Source of the DNA: an uncultured Clostridia bacterium
Lineage (GTDB): Bacteria; Bacillota; Clostridia; TANB77; CAG-508
Direction: 5' to 3'
Length of the DNA stretch: 46,735 bases
Assembly: GCA_947599995.1 (NCBI GenBank)
Contig: CANQFW010000002.1
Span: forward strand, 1-46,735
Shown: piece by piece, positions 17,547-27,216 of the stretch
Layout of the letters: every line of letters starts with the position of its first letter
Position numbering within the stretch: position 1 is the stretch's first letter
Position numbers and translations under genes: made by a program
The notes under the pieces: model-generated
What the model saw: only the letters and a program-made list of their open reading frames with translations
The model's database searches: none
Told to the model about the DNA's origin: nothing

Positions 17547-18905
17547 CTATTTCATTAAATCTTTGAAATTATCTATCTGGTCAAGTTTAAGTCCCTTCAT
17601 CATCTTTTTCATTTGGCCTTTGTTTTGCATTTGCTTCATCATTTTTTGTGTCATTTCAAAAGATTCCATAAATTTATTAATATCATTAACTTTAGTTCCA
17701 CTTCCGCTAGCTATTCTTTTTCTTCTACTTGCATTTAACATCTTTGGGTTTTTTCTTTCTTGCTTTGTCATAGAACAAATAATGGCCTCTATTTTATCAA
17801 ATTCTTTGTCATTAACATCTATATTCTTAATTTTTCCCATTCCTGGTATCATTTTAAGAATCGAAGAAAATGAACCCATTTTTTTAATTTGTCTTAATTG
17901 CGCTAAATAGTCATCTAAATCGAATTTATTCTTTTTAAGTTGTTTTTCTAGTCTTTCTGCCTCTTCTAGATCTATTGCTTGTTCAGCCTTTTCTATAATC
18001 GAAAGTACGTCTCCCATTCCCAAAATCCTTGATGCCATTCTTTCAGGATGGAATTCTTCAAGTTCATTTAGTTTTTCACCAACACCTATAAATTTGATTG
18101 GTTTACCTGTAACTTTTTTAACAGAAAGTGCAGCACCACCACGAGTATCACCATCTAGCTTTGTTAGAATAACTCCATCTACTCCAACTTTCTCATTGAA
18201 TGTTTGTGCAACATTTACTGCTTCTTGACCAGTCATACTATCTACTACAAGTAAAATTTCATGTGGTCTTACTTGTTTTTTCACATTTTGAAGTTCCTGC
18301 ATTAGTGTATCATCAATTTGAAGACGTCCCGCCGTATCTAAAATTATAACATCATTTAGCTTTGAAATAGCAGTATTCATTGCTCTTTTTGCAATTTCTA
18401 CAACATTTTTTGAATTTTCTTCGCTATATACCGGAATATTAAGCTGAGCTCCTATAACTTGTAGCTGTTTTATAGCTGCAGGTCTATAAACATCACAAGC
18501 TACCATTAGTGGCTTTTTACCATTTTTTCTTAGATAGTTTGCAAGTTTTCCTGCCATGGTTGTTTTACCAGCACCTTGAAGACCTACTAACATTATTATT
18601 GTAGGTGGATTTGGTGAGATATTCACTTTGCTATCTGTTCCACCAAGTAAATCAACTAATTCATCTTTAACTATTTTTACAACTTGCTCTCCTGGTTTTA
18701 ATGATTTTAGAACATCTTGACCTAGTGCTTTTTCCTGTATGCTTGCTATAAATTCTTTTACTATTTTATAATTTACGTCTGCTTCTAATAGTGCAAGTTT
18801 TACTTCACGAAGCATATCTTTCATATTACTTTCTGTAATTCTTGCTTCTCCTTTAATTTTTCTGGTAATTTCTTGCAATCTTGATGATAATCCTTCAAAA
18901 GCCAT
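17547..18905 (-). CDS. ffh: Signal recognition particle protein Ffh
   Basis: Ffh binds signal sequences and 4.5S/6S RNA and hands ribosomes to FtsY. The NG domain shows GLQGAGKTTMAGKLA, DTAGRLQIDDTLM, TKLDGDTRGGAALS and GVGEKLNELEEF. The methionine-rich M domain has the RNA-binding RKRIASGSGT and the tail TQKMMKQMQNKGQMKKMM. The 452-residue length is normal. It follows ylxM by 11 bases. Confidence 0.97.
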   Translation of the reverse strand: MAFEGLSSRLQEITRKIKGEARITESNMKDMLREVKLALLEADVNYKIVKEFIASIQEKALGQDVLKSLKPGEQVVKIVKDELVDLLGGTDSKVNISPNPPTIIMLVGLQGAGKTTMAGKLANYLRKNGKKPLMVACDVYRPAAIKQLQVIGAQLNIPVYSEENSKNVVEIAKRAMNTAISKLNDVIILDTAGRLQIDDTLMQELQNVKKQVRPHEILLVVDSMTGQEAVNVAQTFNEKVGVDGVILTKLDGDTRGGAALSVKKVTGKPIKFIGVGEKLNELEEFHPERMASRILGMGDVLSIIEKAEQAIDLEEAERLEKQLKKNKFDLDDYLAQLRQIKKMGSFSSILKMIPGMGKIKNIDVNDKEFDKIEAIICSMTKQERKNPKMLNASRRKRIASGSGTKVNDINKFMESFEMTQKMMKQMQNKGQMKKMMKGLKLDQIDNFKDLMK

Positions 18906-18916
18906 AATGACCTCCT

Positions 18917-19222
18917 TTAGTCATTTAATATTTTTCTTATTTTTTGTATTTCTTTTTTATTATTTGTCTCTAATTTATCTAGTATTAGATTCACTTTATT
19001 AATTTTACTGTAAAACATAACTTTTTCTTCGTATTCTTCTAGCTTTTTTTTTGATTTTTCTAAAATTTCTCTTACTGCTTGTCTTGTTATGTTTTGGTTT
19101 TCTGCTATTTCTGAAAGTGATAAATCTTCATTATAATAGTAATCTACAAATTCGTATTGTTTTTTTGTAAGTAACTTTCCATAAATCTGAAGAAGCATAC
19201 TTATTTTTATTTTTTCTTCCAT
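18917..19222 (-). CDS. ylxM: YlxM, UPF0122 helix-turn-helix protein
   Basis: YlxM is a small sigma-70-region-4-like helix-turn-helix protein that modulates SRP in Gram-positive bacteria. The 101 residues include LLTKKQYEFVDYYYNEDLSL and SEIAENQNITRQAVREILEK, the helix-turn-helix. It opens the ffh operon directly behind a strong promoter. Confidence 0.92.
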   Translation of the reverse strand: MEEKIKISMLLQIYGKLLTKKQYEFVDYYYNEDLSLSEIAENQNITRQAVREILEKSKKKLEEYEEKVMFYSKINKVNLILDKLETNNKKEIQKIRKILND

Positions 19223-19252
19223 ATATTTCCTCTTTTTTTGTAATACAAATAT

Positions 19253-19281
19253 ACTTTACACCTTTTTTTATTTTTTGTCAA
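19253..19281 (-). promoter_or_regulatory. SigA-type promoter of the ylxM-ffh operon
   Basis: Minus strand: TTGACA (19281-19276), 17-base spacer, TAAAGT (19258-19253), about 30 bases before the ylxM start. It probably drives ylxM-ffh and may contribute to the genes through rplS. Confidence 0.75.
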
Positions 19282-19365
19282 GAGTTTTTTACAGATTTCA
19301 TGATTATTACAGCTAATATCTAATCATATGTAAATTTAAAATATTTCTATCTTTTTTAATTAGTA

Positions 19366-20568
19366 TCAATCTCTAAATGGCTCCTCATACTCTTTATCCA
19401 TGCTCTGTCTTTTTGTTTTCCACTCTTCCTTATTATATCCCATGTTTCTAGTAATATTAGAAGTCTCCTCTAAATGATTCTTTGCCCTTTGCTCATTTTC
19501 AGACATTTTATTTTTTTCCTCTCTTTTTTCTAAATTAAAGGGTATCGATATCTTAATAAGTATTGGTATAAAGAGTGGTTCACTTTTAATTTTAGCTGCA
19601 ATTTTTTCGCTATCTATATCAATTGCTATATTAGAATATCTAATTGCTAAATCTTTTTGACCTTGTATTAGTTTTATCTTTGCTAGCTCAAAATAGCTGT
19701 CTGCTTCTAAATCTTCATCTTGCATTGCTTCGGTAAAATATTTTTCTGCTAAATCTATTTCTTTATATAACATTGCAATTTGTGCTAAATTATATTTTGA
19801 CCTGTACATTAACGAATTTATTTCTGCTGATTTTTCATAGCATATTTTTGCATTTTGAAAGTCATTTAGCATTGTGTAGCTCATTCCTAAATAATAGTTT
19901 AGCTCATAGCTTATTGTGCAATACTTTAAAGCTTCTGAAAATACATTTACAGCTTCTTTATATTGTTCTTTTTGCATTAACAAATTTCCCAAATCTATAG
20001 TTGCATTATAGTAATCAGGCTTTTTAGATAAAAGACTTGATAGCATTTGAATTGCTTCATCTTTTTTTCCTAAATCTATCATAAATGTTGAAACTTTGTA
20101 ATAGGAATCATAATCCTTTTTATTTAATTCAATACATGTAACATATTCTTCTATAGCTTTCCTTACTCCACCTTCATTTTCATAAATTTTCGCAAGTAAT
20201 TTATGTGTTTCGTAATTATTTGGATCTTTCTTTATTATTGTATTCAATATTTCTTTTGCCTTTTTTTCATTTCCAGTTATTAATAGAAATTTAATTCTTG
20301 TTTGCCTTATAAATTTAATGACATCAATGTTCCTTCTTTGTAACATATATATTATGATTGGTATAAATATTGACAATGTATATATCAGCACTTTTATAAA
20401 TATATTCATTTTAATGCCTGATACGTACAATATAAAATCGATGGCAATTCCTATTGCTTGTATAAAAATAAGTGCAAGGTAACTAGTATCGTTTTCATGC
20501 ATCATTTTAAAAAAGCCTATAGCGAATAAAGCTACTGCAAGTGTAGTAAAAATAAGTTGTTCTAACAT
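19366..20568 (-). CDS. Membrane-anchored TPR protein
   Basis: The N-terminus has three hydrophobic segments (about residues 3-20, 28-48 and 56-74), followed by at least six tetratricopeptide repeats between about 90 and 330, for example DPNNYETHKLLAKIYENEGG and LNYYLGMSYTMLNDFQNA. The tail is charged (EEKNKMSENEQRAKNHLEE). TPR domains usually serve as protein-binding scaffolds; no partner is evident. The start is taken at ATG 20568 because GGAGGT lies 4 bases upstream; an earlier ATG (20580) overlaps that site. Confidence 0.75.
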   Translation of the reverse strand: MLEQLIFTTLAVALFAIGFFKMMHENDTSYLALIFIQAIGIAIDFILYVSGIKMNIFIKVLIYTLSIFIPIIIYMLQRRNIDVIKFIRQTRIKFLLITGNEKKAKEILNTIIKKDPNNYETHKLLAKIYENEGGVRKAIEEYVTCIELNKKDYDSYYKVSTFMIDLGKKDEAIQMLSSLLSKKPDYYNATIDLGNLLMQKEQYKEAVNVFSEALKYCTISYELNYYLGMSYTMLNDFQNAKICYEKSAEINSLMYRSKYNLAQIAMLYKEIDLAEKYFTEAMQDEDLEADSYFELAKIKLIQGQKDLAIRYSNIAIDIDSEKIAAKIKSEPLFIPILIKISIPFNLEKREEKNKMSENEQRAKNHLEETSNITRNMGYNKEEWKTKRQSMDKEYEEPFRD

Positions 20569-20731
20569 ATTGACCTCCATATATTTTTATAGCTACATTT
20601 TTATTCTTAAAATAAAATTATAACTTTTATGCATTTATATTAACTTTTGTCCTGAACTTTACATATTTTACTATATTTTGAGTAAAATATCAATAAAATT
20701 TTTAAAACATATTTCTTTTTTTTGTAAATTA

Positions 20732-20740
20732 TGTTACAAT
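20732..20740 (+). promoter_or_regulatory. Possible extended -10 promoter for the zinc-ribbon gene and tyrS
   Basis: TG-T-TACAAT at 20732-20740 is a good extended -10, 47 bases before the first plus-strand start. There is no convincing -35 box. I see no T-box leader motif, so tyrosine control of tyrS by that mechanism is not supported. The rest of the 20581-20786 gap is plain AT-rich sequence. Confidence 0.4.
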
Positions 20741-20786
20741 ACAGAAAAATTAAATATTTTTATAAAAATTAATGGAGGTAATAAAT

Positions 20787-21026
20787 ATGGAAGTAGTTAG
20801 ATGTGCTCGTTGTGGAGTTTTTTTTACTAGCGGAGGTTATGTATGTTCCAAATGTCAGTCAAAAGATGATCAAGAACTATCAGCCTTTAAAGATTTTATG
20901 GAAAAAAATGGATCAAATTGTAACACTCTTTCTGAAGTGTGTAATGAAACAGGTATTGCATTAAGTAATTTAAATAGATTTTTAGATTATGAAGGATTAA
21001 AAAGTTATAAAAAATTATTTAATTAA
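20787..21026 (+). CDS. Small zinc-ribbon protein with helix-turn-helix-like tail
   Basis: The 79-residue protein begins with CARCG and CSKCQ, a four-cysteine zinc ribbon, followed by a helical region NTLSEVCNETGIALSNLNRF that resembles a small DNA-binding fold. The layout recalls the TIGR03826/YvyF 'flagellar operon protein' family, but no flagellar genes are nearby. The start ATG 20787 has GGAGGT 7 bases upstream. It sits 38 bases before tyrS and is probably co-transcribed with it. Confidence 0.75.
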   Translation: MEVVRCARCGVFFTSGGYVCSKCQSKDDQELSAFKDFMEKNGSNCNTLSEVCNETGIALSNLNRFLDYEGLKSYKKLFN

Positions 21027-21064
21027 TATTCATTAAAAATATACAAATTTCAAGGAGGACTTTA

Positions 21065-22279
21065 ATGGCAAACGTACTAAACATATTACAAGAAAGAAAT
21101 TATATAGAACAAATGACGCACCCTCAGGAGATAAAAGATCTTTTAGAAAAAGAAAAAATTGCATTTTACATAGGAATTGATCCCACTGCAGATAGTATTC
21201 ATGTAGGTCACTTTGTATCATTAATGGTAGCAAGTCATATGCAAAAATGTGGACATAAGCCAATTATTCTTATGGGTGGTGGTACTGCCGTAATTGGTGA
21301 CCCCTCACTAAAAAATGATATGAGGAAAATGCTTACTAAAGAAGAAATCAATCAAAATGTTGAATCAATAAAAAAACAAGTAGAAAAATTTGTTAGCTTT
21401 GAAGGTGACAATGCTGCAGTAATAGTAAACAATGATGAATGGCTTTCAGACTTAAAATATATAGACTTTATGAGAGAGATAGGTAGCAAATTTACAGTTA
21501 GTAAAATGCTTGCTTCAGAATGCTATAAAAATAGAAAAGATTCTGGGCTAACATTTTTTGAAATGGGCTATATGCTTATGCAATCTTATGACTTTCTACA
21601 TTTATATAATAAATATAATTGTAAACTTGAAATAGGTGGCAACGATCAATGGTCTAATATAATAGGAGGAGTTGAGCTTATTCGTAAAATAGGAAAAAAG
21701 GACTCTTTTGGACTAACATTTAAACTTCTTACAACTAAAGAAGGCAAAAAAATGGGAAAAACTGAAAAGGGAGCGTTATGGCTAGATCCTAAAAAGACCT
21801 CTCCTTATGAATTTTACCAATACTGGAGAAATATAGAAGATTCTAGCATATACAATGTAGCATGTATGCTTACATTCCTTCCTATGGATGAAATAAATAA
21901 ATTTAAATTTTTAAAGGACGAAAAAATAAATGAAGCAAAAAAGATTTTAGCATTTGAAATAACAAAACTAGTTCATGGTGAAGACGAAGCAAAAAAAGCT
22001 GAAGAAGCAGCTACAGCATTATTTGAAGGAAAGGGTTCTTTAGAAAATATGCCAACTTGTAAATTAGAAGACTGCAATTGTACATTGGTTCAAGCAATAG
22101 TTCAAGCTAAAATATGTGAATCAAAAGGCCAAGCAAAAACTCTAATTTCTCAAGGTTCGATTTTACTAAATTATGAAAAAATCACTGATATATCTTATAC
22201 TCTTTCGGATAAGGACTTTAATGGTGGGTTTGCAATTTTGAAAAAAGGTAAAAAAGTATTTTATAAATTAGAAAAATAG
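21065..22279 (+). CDS. tyrS: Tyrosyl-tRNA synthetase
   Basis: The enzyme charges tRNA-Tyr. The 404-residue protein has the class I signature GIDPTADSIHVGHFVSLM (HIGH variant HVGH), the tyrosine pocket GYMLMQSYDFLHL and GGNDQWSNIIGG, and the KMSKS loop as KMGKTEKGALWL. A C-terminal S4-like RNA-binding domain (VQAIVQAKICESKGQAKTLI) is complete. AAGGAGG lies 8 bases before the ATG. Confidence 0.96.
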   Translation: MANVLNILQERNYIEQMTHPQEIKDLLEKEKIAFYIGIDPTADSIHVGHFVSLMVASHMQKCGHKPIILMGGGTAVIGDPSLKNDMRKMLTKEEINQNVESIKKQVEKFVSFEGDNAAVIVNNDEWLSDLKYIDFMREIGSKFTVSKMLASECYKNRKDSGLTFFEMGYMLMQSYDFLHLYNKYNCKLEIGGNDQWSNIIGGVELIRKIGKKDSFGLTFKLLTTKEGKKMGKTEKGALWLDPKKTSPYEFYQYWRNIEDSSIYNVACMLTFLPMDEINKFKFLKDEKINEAKKILAFEITKLVHGEDEAKKAEEAATALFEGKGSLENMPTCKLEDCNCTLVQAIVQAKICESKGQAKTLISQGSILLNYEKITDISYTLSDKDFNGGFAILKKGKKVFYKLEK

Positions 22280-22318
22280 AAAATTTAACCCCCGCTCTTT
22301 ATCTTCTACTGAAAGTAT

Positions 22319-22356
22319 ATCATTTTAAATGATGTCTTTTCTAGAGTATAAAAAAA
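22319..22356 (+). repeat. Short repeated element, copy 1 (after tyrS)
   Basis: A palindrome ATC-ATTTTAAAT-GAT (22319-22333) is followed by TCTAGAGTATAAAAAA. A similar arrangement (palindrome ATC...GAT, then CCTAGAGTATAAAAAA) occurs at 32380-32416 near argS. Both lie at the 3' side of an aminoacyl-tRNA synthetase gene. The role is unknown. Confidence 0.4.
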
Positions 22357-22361
22357 CGGAT

Positions 22362-22408
22362 AATCAAAAAAACTTACCATTTTTTATATAATGGTAAGTT
22401 TTTTGATT
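22362..22408. terminator. Bidirectional terminator between tyrS and the UPF0182 gene
   Basis: A long inverted repeat (arms about 22362-22380 and 22391-22408) with A-runs on one arm and T-runs on the other lies between two converging genes and can act on both strands. Confidence 0.85.
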
Positions 22409-22434
22409 GTCTATATTTTAAACTATTTAATAAA

Positions 22435-25206
22435 TTACTGTTCAGATCCAATTATATTTTCATCGTCAGAAACATCATTTTCATTTAATATATTCTCAGA
22501 CGCTGTATTTTGTTTAGTTTGTTCTTTCTCCTTCTCCATCTGATTAATCAAATCTTGCAATCTCTTGATATCTGTTCCTATCATCTCCCAACTATTAGCT
22601 TCTATAGAAGAAGTCAAATTATTGTTAGCCTTAATTATAAGTTCCATCAATCCATCAATATTATCTTGAGTCTCAGTTTCAATATTAGCTTCAGACTGAG
22701 ATAGTAAATTTCCTAAAGCTTCTTGTACATTGTTGCCTATAGAAACTTTATTACCTGAAGCAACAATAACCTTTTTAAGAACAGGTAATTTAGATTCATT
22801 TATGGCTGTTTGATAAATAGGCTCTATATAAACAATAGTATTTCCAACTGGAACAATTATCATATTCTTTGTAACCTTAACGCCAGTTACAAACAAGTTA
22901 TCAATTACTTTCTTAATCTCATCATTTTGTGAAATTTGACTATCCAACTGCGTTGGCCCTAAAATATTTGTATCTCCAGACAAGGTTTTTAATCTTAAAA
23001 CATTTGCTCCATCTTCTACTGTCCCAACCAAATATGACGTTATTGTTTGCTTTCCTTTTGGCATAAATATTTGAATTAATCCTATATTTTCATCATTCTC
23101 CTTAACTAAAGTATAGTATGAATCTAAAGTTGTTTTTGTAGATTTATTTGATGTACCTGTTGTATACGTTGCTTTTTCCCAAGTATCATCACTTCTATAA
23201 AGTACATCTGCTTTAGTGTTGTGATACTCTTCAAGCTTGCTTGCTTGAACATCATATAAAAATTTTGGGTACACGAACTTTTCTGATATACTTTCCGGAA
23301 TCTTTGCATCTAGATCTTGGAATAAATTTTTGTACATATTTCTATATGCCATTGCTATTGGATCAGTTCTATCTGTAATGTAAAATTTCATTTCACCACT
23401 ATAAGCATTTATTATAACTTTTATAGAATTTCTTATATAATTTATCTCCATTTTTTGATTTTCGTATTCTACAGTTGTATATGTTGAATATGGATATTTA
23501 TTTGATGTCGTATATGCATCTAATACCCAGTACATATCTCCATTTTCATCGATTACAGTATAAGGTAAGGTATCATAAATTACATTTGGTAATGCCTTCT
23601 TAGCTCTTTTTATAATGTTTCTATTTATCAATATTTTACTTTCAGACGTTATATTCGATGAAAATGCCAAGTTCAAATCTCCTGTCTTTATACCTAATGC
23701 TAATCTATCAAAAAAGTTTAAACTTAATCCTGAATTTCCACTATACTTACTTTCATATTCTTTTCCTTCTGCTGTATAGTCATATTCAGCTATATTCTTT
23801 CCATTTGTGATTGCAGTATTATTTGTCTCTAATCCATAATATATTTGCGGTGTTTCTATTTTTATGTTTTGTTCTTTTTTAGCTATATCACTTTGAATAT
23901 ACTTTATTCCACCATCTTCCGAATACGATGTTGCCGATGTTAAAACTGCTCCATATCCATGTGTATATTCATACGTCTTACTATTGTACGTTCTTTTGCT
24001 GTTAACAATTTCTCTTGGTGATATATATAATAATTGCATACTTCCATTTACATCATATCTTGAGATTCCTGCTGATGAATATTTGTAATATCCAGCACCT
24101 GTTTGACTATAATTTAAGTTATTAAGTATTATATCTTTGTTTACAATTGCAGCGTTTCTAATTACATTTTGGTTGTTTTCTATATCTTTATTCGTTATAG
24201 TACCTGAATACTCCACGTTTTCAATATCACAGTCGATTCCATACGCTTTTTTTGTACTTTCTAAATTTTCTTTTATGTATTCCTTTTCTTTGTCAAATTT
24301 ATTTGGATGAACAAATATCAAGTCAAATAATAATATAATGATAAATAGAATAACCAAATATAATGGTATTAATACTAAATTTTTAAAAATCTGTCCTTGT
24401 ATTCCTTTTTTGACACTATTAATTGCTCTAAAAGTTGCTACTACTATTAGTACACTAAAAATTACATATCCCCATAATTTTATTGTGGAATCTATAAAGC
24501 CTGCTCCAACTAATTTTATATTATTATCAGTCGTTAAAAACACACTAAGAACAATATCTAAACAACTTGCAAGTGTATATAGTGCAACTATAATTGAAAG
24601 TAATTTTAGGTTTTTGTAAATCTCTCCCATTAACCAGCTTTTCTTAAAAGTCTGTTTGTCAATACCATCAAAATATTTATTAAAAACAACAACATAATAT
24701 AATATTGAATATATTGTAATTCCTATTAAAACCACACCAATGTATATAATAATCATTTTTATTAGTGGTTCAGTAAACATAAAAAACGATATATCGAGAT
24801 TAAACAATTTATCTGTTATATTAAAAGATACATTACTTGCACACAAGATTATATTATTAGTAAATGCATTAGCTGTTGCCACACTTACTATCGCTGCTAT
24901 CACAAGAGAAATTGATTTATTAGGTAATTTAGGCATGTCCTTTTTTTCTTCATCAAAAAAAACTTTTAGACCTTTTTTTATACCTCTCCCTGTGAAATAC
25001 ATAATAATATATAAAATTATAAAATTTATTGCAATTACAGAATATTCATACTTTAGGTTTGTTGAAAATACAGATATATAATTTTCTCCTAATTCTTTAT
25101 ATTCTAAATAGTTTCCTCTTAAGGTTATATAGTTTATTATTGTAAATAAAATCAAGAATATTATTACCGATATTCTCCTTGTATTTCTTTGTTTGATTGT
25201 TTTCAA
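22435..25206 (-). CDS. UPF0182-family large membrane protein
   Basis: About 923 residues. The N-terminal third holds roughly seven transmembrane helices (for example RRISVIIFLILFTIINYITL and the segment ending in YTLASCLDIVLSVFL). A large extracellular part follows with the family blocks NIRNAAIVNKDIIL-like sequence, DENGDMYWVLDAYTTSNKYP and YVEPIYQ-like IVYIEPIYQ. The C-terminal tail is acidic. The family's function is not established. The start is taken as TTG 25206, with GGAGG 8 bases upstream; the open frame extends 13 codons further without support. It follows ftsY by about 46 bases. Confidence 0.85.
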   Translation of the reverse strand: MKTIKQRNTRRISVIIFLILFTIINYITLRGNYLEYKELGENYISVFSTNLKYEYSVIAINFIILYIIMYFTGRGIKKGLKVFFDEEKKDMPKLPNKSISLVIAAIVSVATANAFTNNIILCASNVSFNITDKLFNLDISFFMFTEPLIKMIIIYIGVVLIGITIYSILYYVVVFNKYFDGIDKQTFKKSWLMGEIYKNLKLLSIIVALYTLASCLDIVLSVFLTTDNNIKLVGAGFIDSTIKLWGYVIFSVLIVVATFRAINSVKKGIQGQIFKNLVLIPLYLVILFIIILLFDLIFVHPNKFDKEKEYIKENLESTKKAYGIDCDIENVEYSGTITNKDIENNQNVIRNAAIVNKDIILNNLNYSQTGAGYYKYSSAGISRYDVNGSMQLLYISPREIVNSKRTYNSKTYEYTHGYGAVLTSATSYSEDGGIKYIQSDIAKKEQNIKIETPQIYYGLETNNTAITNGKNIAEYDYTAEGKEYESKYSGNSGLSLNFFDRLALGIKTGDLNLAFSSNITSESKILINRNIIKRAKKALPNVIYDTLPYTVIDENGDMYWVLDAYTTSNKYPYSTYTTVEYENQKMEINYIRNSIKVIINAYSGEMKFYITDRTDPIAMAYRNMYKNLFQDLDAKIPESISEKFVYPKFLYDVQASKLEEYHNTKADVLYRSDDTWEKATYTTGTSNKSTKTTLDSYYTLVKENDENIGLIQIFMPKGKQTITSYLVGTVEDGANVLRLKTLSGDTNILGPTQLDSQISQNDEIKKVIDNLFVTGVKVTKNMIIVPVGNTIVYIEPIYQTAINESKLPVLKKVIVASGNKVSIGNNVQEALGNLLSQSEANIETETQDNIDGLMELIIKANNNLTSSIEANSWEMIGTDIKRLQDLINQMEKEKEQTKQNTASENILNENDVSDDENIIGSEQ

Positions 25207-25252
25207 TACTTTTTCCTCCTCTTTGTTGTAAAGCCAACTAGTCAAAAATTAT

Positions 25253-26158
25253 TTAAATTATCGCTTTTGCGAATTCTTCGCTATTAAATATTTCCATATC
25301 GTCTATTTGTTCTCCAATTCCAATAAACTGAACTGGTATATGATTTTCTTGAACTATTCCTATAACTACTCCACCTTTTGCAGTTCCATCTAATTTTGTT
25401 AACACTAATCCTGTTACATCCGTTTCTTGTTTAAATGCTTTTACTTGGTTTATTGCATTTTGTCCTGTAGTAGCATCTAAAACTAGCAGTACTTCTTTCG
25501 ATGCTCCCTCACATTCATTGTTTATTACTTTTTTTATTTTATGAAGCTCATCCATTAGATATTTTTTATTGTGTAATCTTCCCGCTGTGTCTACTATTAA
25601 CACATCTGATCCATTTTCCTTTGCAACCTTTATTGACTCATATACTACTGATGCTGGATCTGCTCCCTCATCTCTTTTTACTATTTCTGCTCCTGCCCTT
25701 TTTGCCCATACTTCTAGTTGCTCTACTGCTGCTGCTCTAAATGTATCTGCTGCACCTATCGTTACTTTTTTTCCGTCTTTTACTAGTCTATTCGCTATTT
25801 TTCCTATTGATGTAGTTTTTCCAACACCATTTACTCCTACCACCAAAATTATAGATGGCTTTGTATCTAAATTTAATTCTCTTTTATCCTCATCTAGTAT
25901 CTTTTGAATTTCTTCTCTTAAAACTCTTTTTACATCTTCTTCATCTTTTATGTTTTCTCTTTTTACTCTCTTTCTTAATCTATCTACTATTTGCAATGAT
26001 GTATCCATTCCTATGTCTGACATTATTAGTATCTCCTCTAATTCCTCTAGAAAATCTTCATCTACTTTTCTGAATGTGCTAAATACAGTATTTATTTTTT
26101 GGTCAAATGATTCTTTTGTTTTATTCAATCCACTTTTTAATTTATCAAAAAATCCCAT
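25253..26158 (-). CDS. ftsY: Signal recognition particle receptor FtsY
   Basis: FtsY docks SRP-ribosome complexes at the membrane. The start is ATG 26158 (MGFFDKLKSGLNKTKES) with AAAGGAT upstream, giving 301 residues. The short A/N domain is followed by the GTPase motifs GVNGVGKTTSIGKIA, DTFRAAAVEQLEVWA, VDTAGRLHNKKYLMDEL and LTKLDGTAKGGVVIG. The long acidic A domain of E. coli FtsY is absent, as in other Firmicutes. Confidence 0.96.
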   Translation of the reverse strand: MGFFDKLKSGLNKTKESFDQKINTVFSTFRKVDEDFLEELEEILIMSDIGMDTSLQIVDRLRKRVKRENIKDEEDVKRVLREEIQKILDEDKRELNLDTKPSIILVVGVNGVGKTTSIGKIANRLVKDGKKVTIGAADTFRAAAVEQLEVWAKRAGAEIVKRDEGADPASVVYESIKVAKENGSDVLIVDTAGRLHNKKYLMDELHKIKKVINNECEGASKEVLLVLDATTGQNAINQVKAFKQETDVTGLVLTKLDGTAKGGVVIGIVQENHIPVQFIGIGEQIDDMEIFNSEEFAKAII

Positions 26159-26261
26159 ATTCGATATCCTTTCCATATTTATTTTACTTGCTCTCAAATC
26201 ATGCCTTTATGCATAATCTGTATATCATGATTTTTTCTTAGGTCACAGAAACCTTAGCTAC

Positions 26262-26297
26262 AAAAAAGATTTCACCTATTCCTAAAGATGAAATCTT
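26262..26297 (-). terminator. Terminator after the 26304 membrane protein gene
   Basis: A 9-bp stem (AAGATTTCA at 26266-26274, TGAAATCTT at 26289-26297) is followed on the minus strand by a run of U (26266-26262 and adjacent). It ends the transcript of the small membrane protein and separates it from ftsY. Confidence 0.8.
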
Positions 26298-26303
26298 ACT
26301 TTT

Positions 26304-26687
26304 TTATAATTCTTTCCAAAACCAATCAAGGCTGTTATCTATACTCTTTTTGTTGTTTTTCTTTGCTTCTATGTCATCTACCCATAGATATGCAAAAAAT
26401 GTTACAAGTATAAATCCGAAGTCTATTGCCATACATCTATAAATTGTGCTTATTAAATTTGAATATTCTGGTGATATTCCTAAAACTTGTACTAGATGTA
26501 TAATTAATGATGCTAAAAAAGCAAATAGCGGTATTATAGCTACTGTGCTCTTTTTAACTTCTTGTCCTAAAAAGATCAATAGTGATACTGCAATTACTGC
26601 TAAAAGTAATATTATCGGATTGGTTAAATCTAAAAACTTCATAATTTCATCCCATCTTTCGTTAAAAATATGCTTATATAATATCAC
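26304..26687 (-). CDS. Small membrane protein, unknown function
   Basis: The 127-residue protein has three predicted transmembrane segments: about 25-42 (IILLLAVIAVSLLIFLGQ), 49-70 (VAIIPLFAFLASLIIHLVQV) and 85-103. The C-terminus is basic then ends DWFWKEL. An internal ATG at 26642 (MKFLDLTNP) may be the true start since it has a weak upstream purine stretch. I recognise no family. Confidence 0.65.
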   Translation of the reverse strand: MILYKHIFNERWDEIMKFLDLTNPIILLLAVIAVSLLIFLGQEVKKSTVAIIPLFAFLASLIIHLVQVLGISPEYSNLISTIYRCMAIDFGFILVTFFAYLWVDDIEAKKNNKKSIDNSLDWFWKEL

Positions 26688-26835
26688 TTTACTACGTTTA
26701 TTTCAAGTATTTTATATTATATTTTTTTTACATTTATATTACAGGTGCATATAAAAATAGTAGGACTATTCCTACTATTTAACTTAAATATTAATTTTGG
26801 AAAATCAATACATACAAAATCATTTTCTTAATATA

Positions 26836-27036
26836 TTATCCTTTTAATATATCTGAACATGATACTGTTACATAATCTATCGCTGCTACTTTCTTATCTT
26901 CACTTTTTTGTTTAAACACATATATGCTTAATAATAAAATAACAACAGAAAGCATTAAAATAACTGTTATAGCTGCTGCCATAGAAAAATTCATTTTTAT
27001 TTCTTTCTTTTCTTTTTTTTCTGTTTCGTCGCTCAT
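26836..27036 (-). CDS. Single-pass small membrane protein, unknown function
   Basis: Starting at ATG 27036 (MSDETEKKEKKEIKMNF), preceded by GGAGGAG, the protein is 66 residues with a highly charged N-terminus and one membrane helix (AAAITVILMLSVVILLLSIY). The outside tail ends DYVTVSCSDILKG. The strong ribosome binding site supports translation. I recognise no family. Confidence 0.6.
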   Translation of the reverse strand: MSDETEKKEKKEIKMNFSMAAAITVILMLSVVILLLSIYVFKQKSEDKKVAAIDYVTVSCSDILKG

Positions 27037-27216
27037 AAAAAACTCCTCCTCATTTGTTTTTTTATATACTACCATAATAAGACAAATTTTGCAAGATTTT
27101 TTCAAAAGATTTTTTCATATTACAGTTTAAATGTATTTCAAAAAATATTGTGTCATTCTTTTATTTAGTTATTTTAAATGTGTAATATATAATATAAAGT
27201 GAAATCTTGAATCTAA

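Noticed and set aside
20581..21064. T-box riboswitch upstream of tyrS
   Set aside because: No AGGGTGG-type T-box sequence or suitable stem I is present, and tyrS follows the zinc-ribbon gene after only 38 bases.
26231..26260. Second hairpin upstream of the 26262 terminator
   Set aside because: Only a 4-bp AGGT/ACCT pairing is possible; the apparent longer symmetry is a direct rather than inverted repeat.
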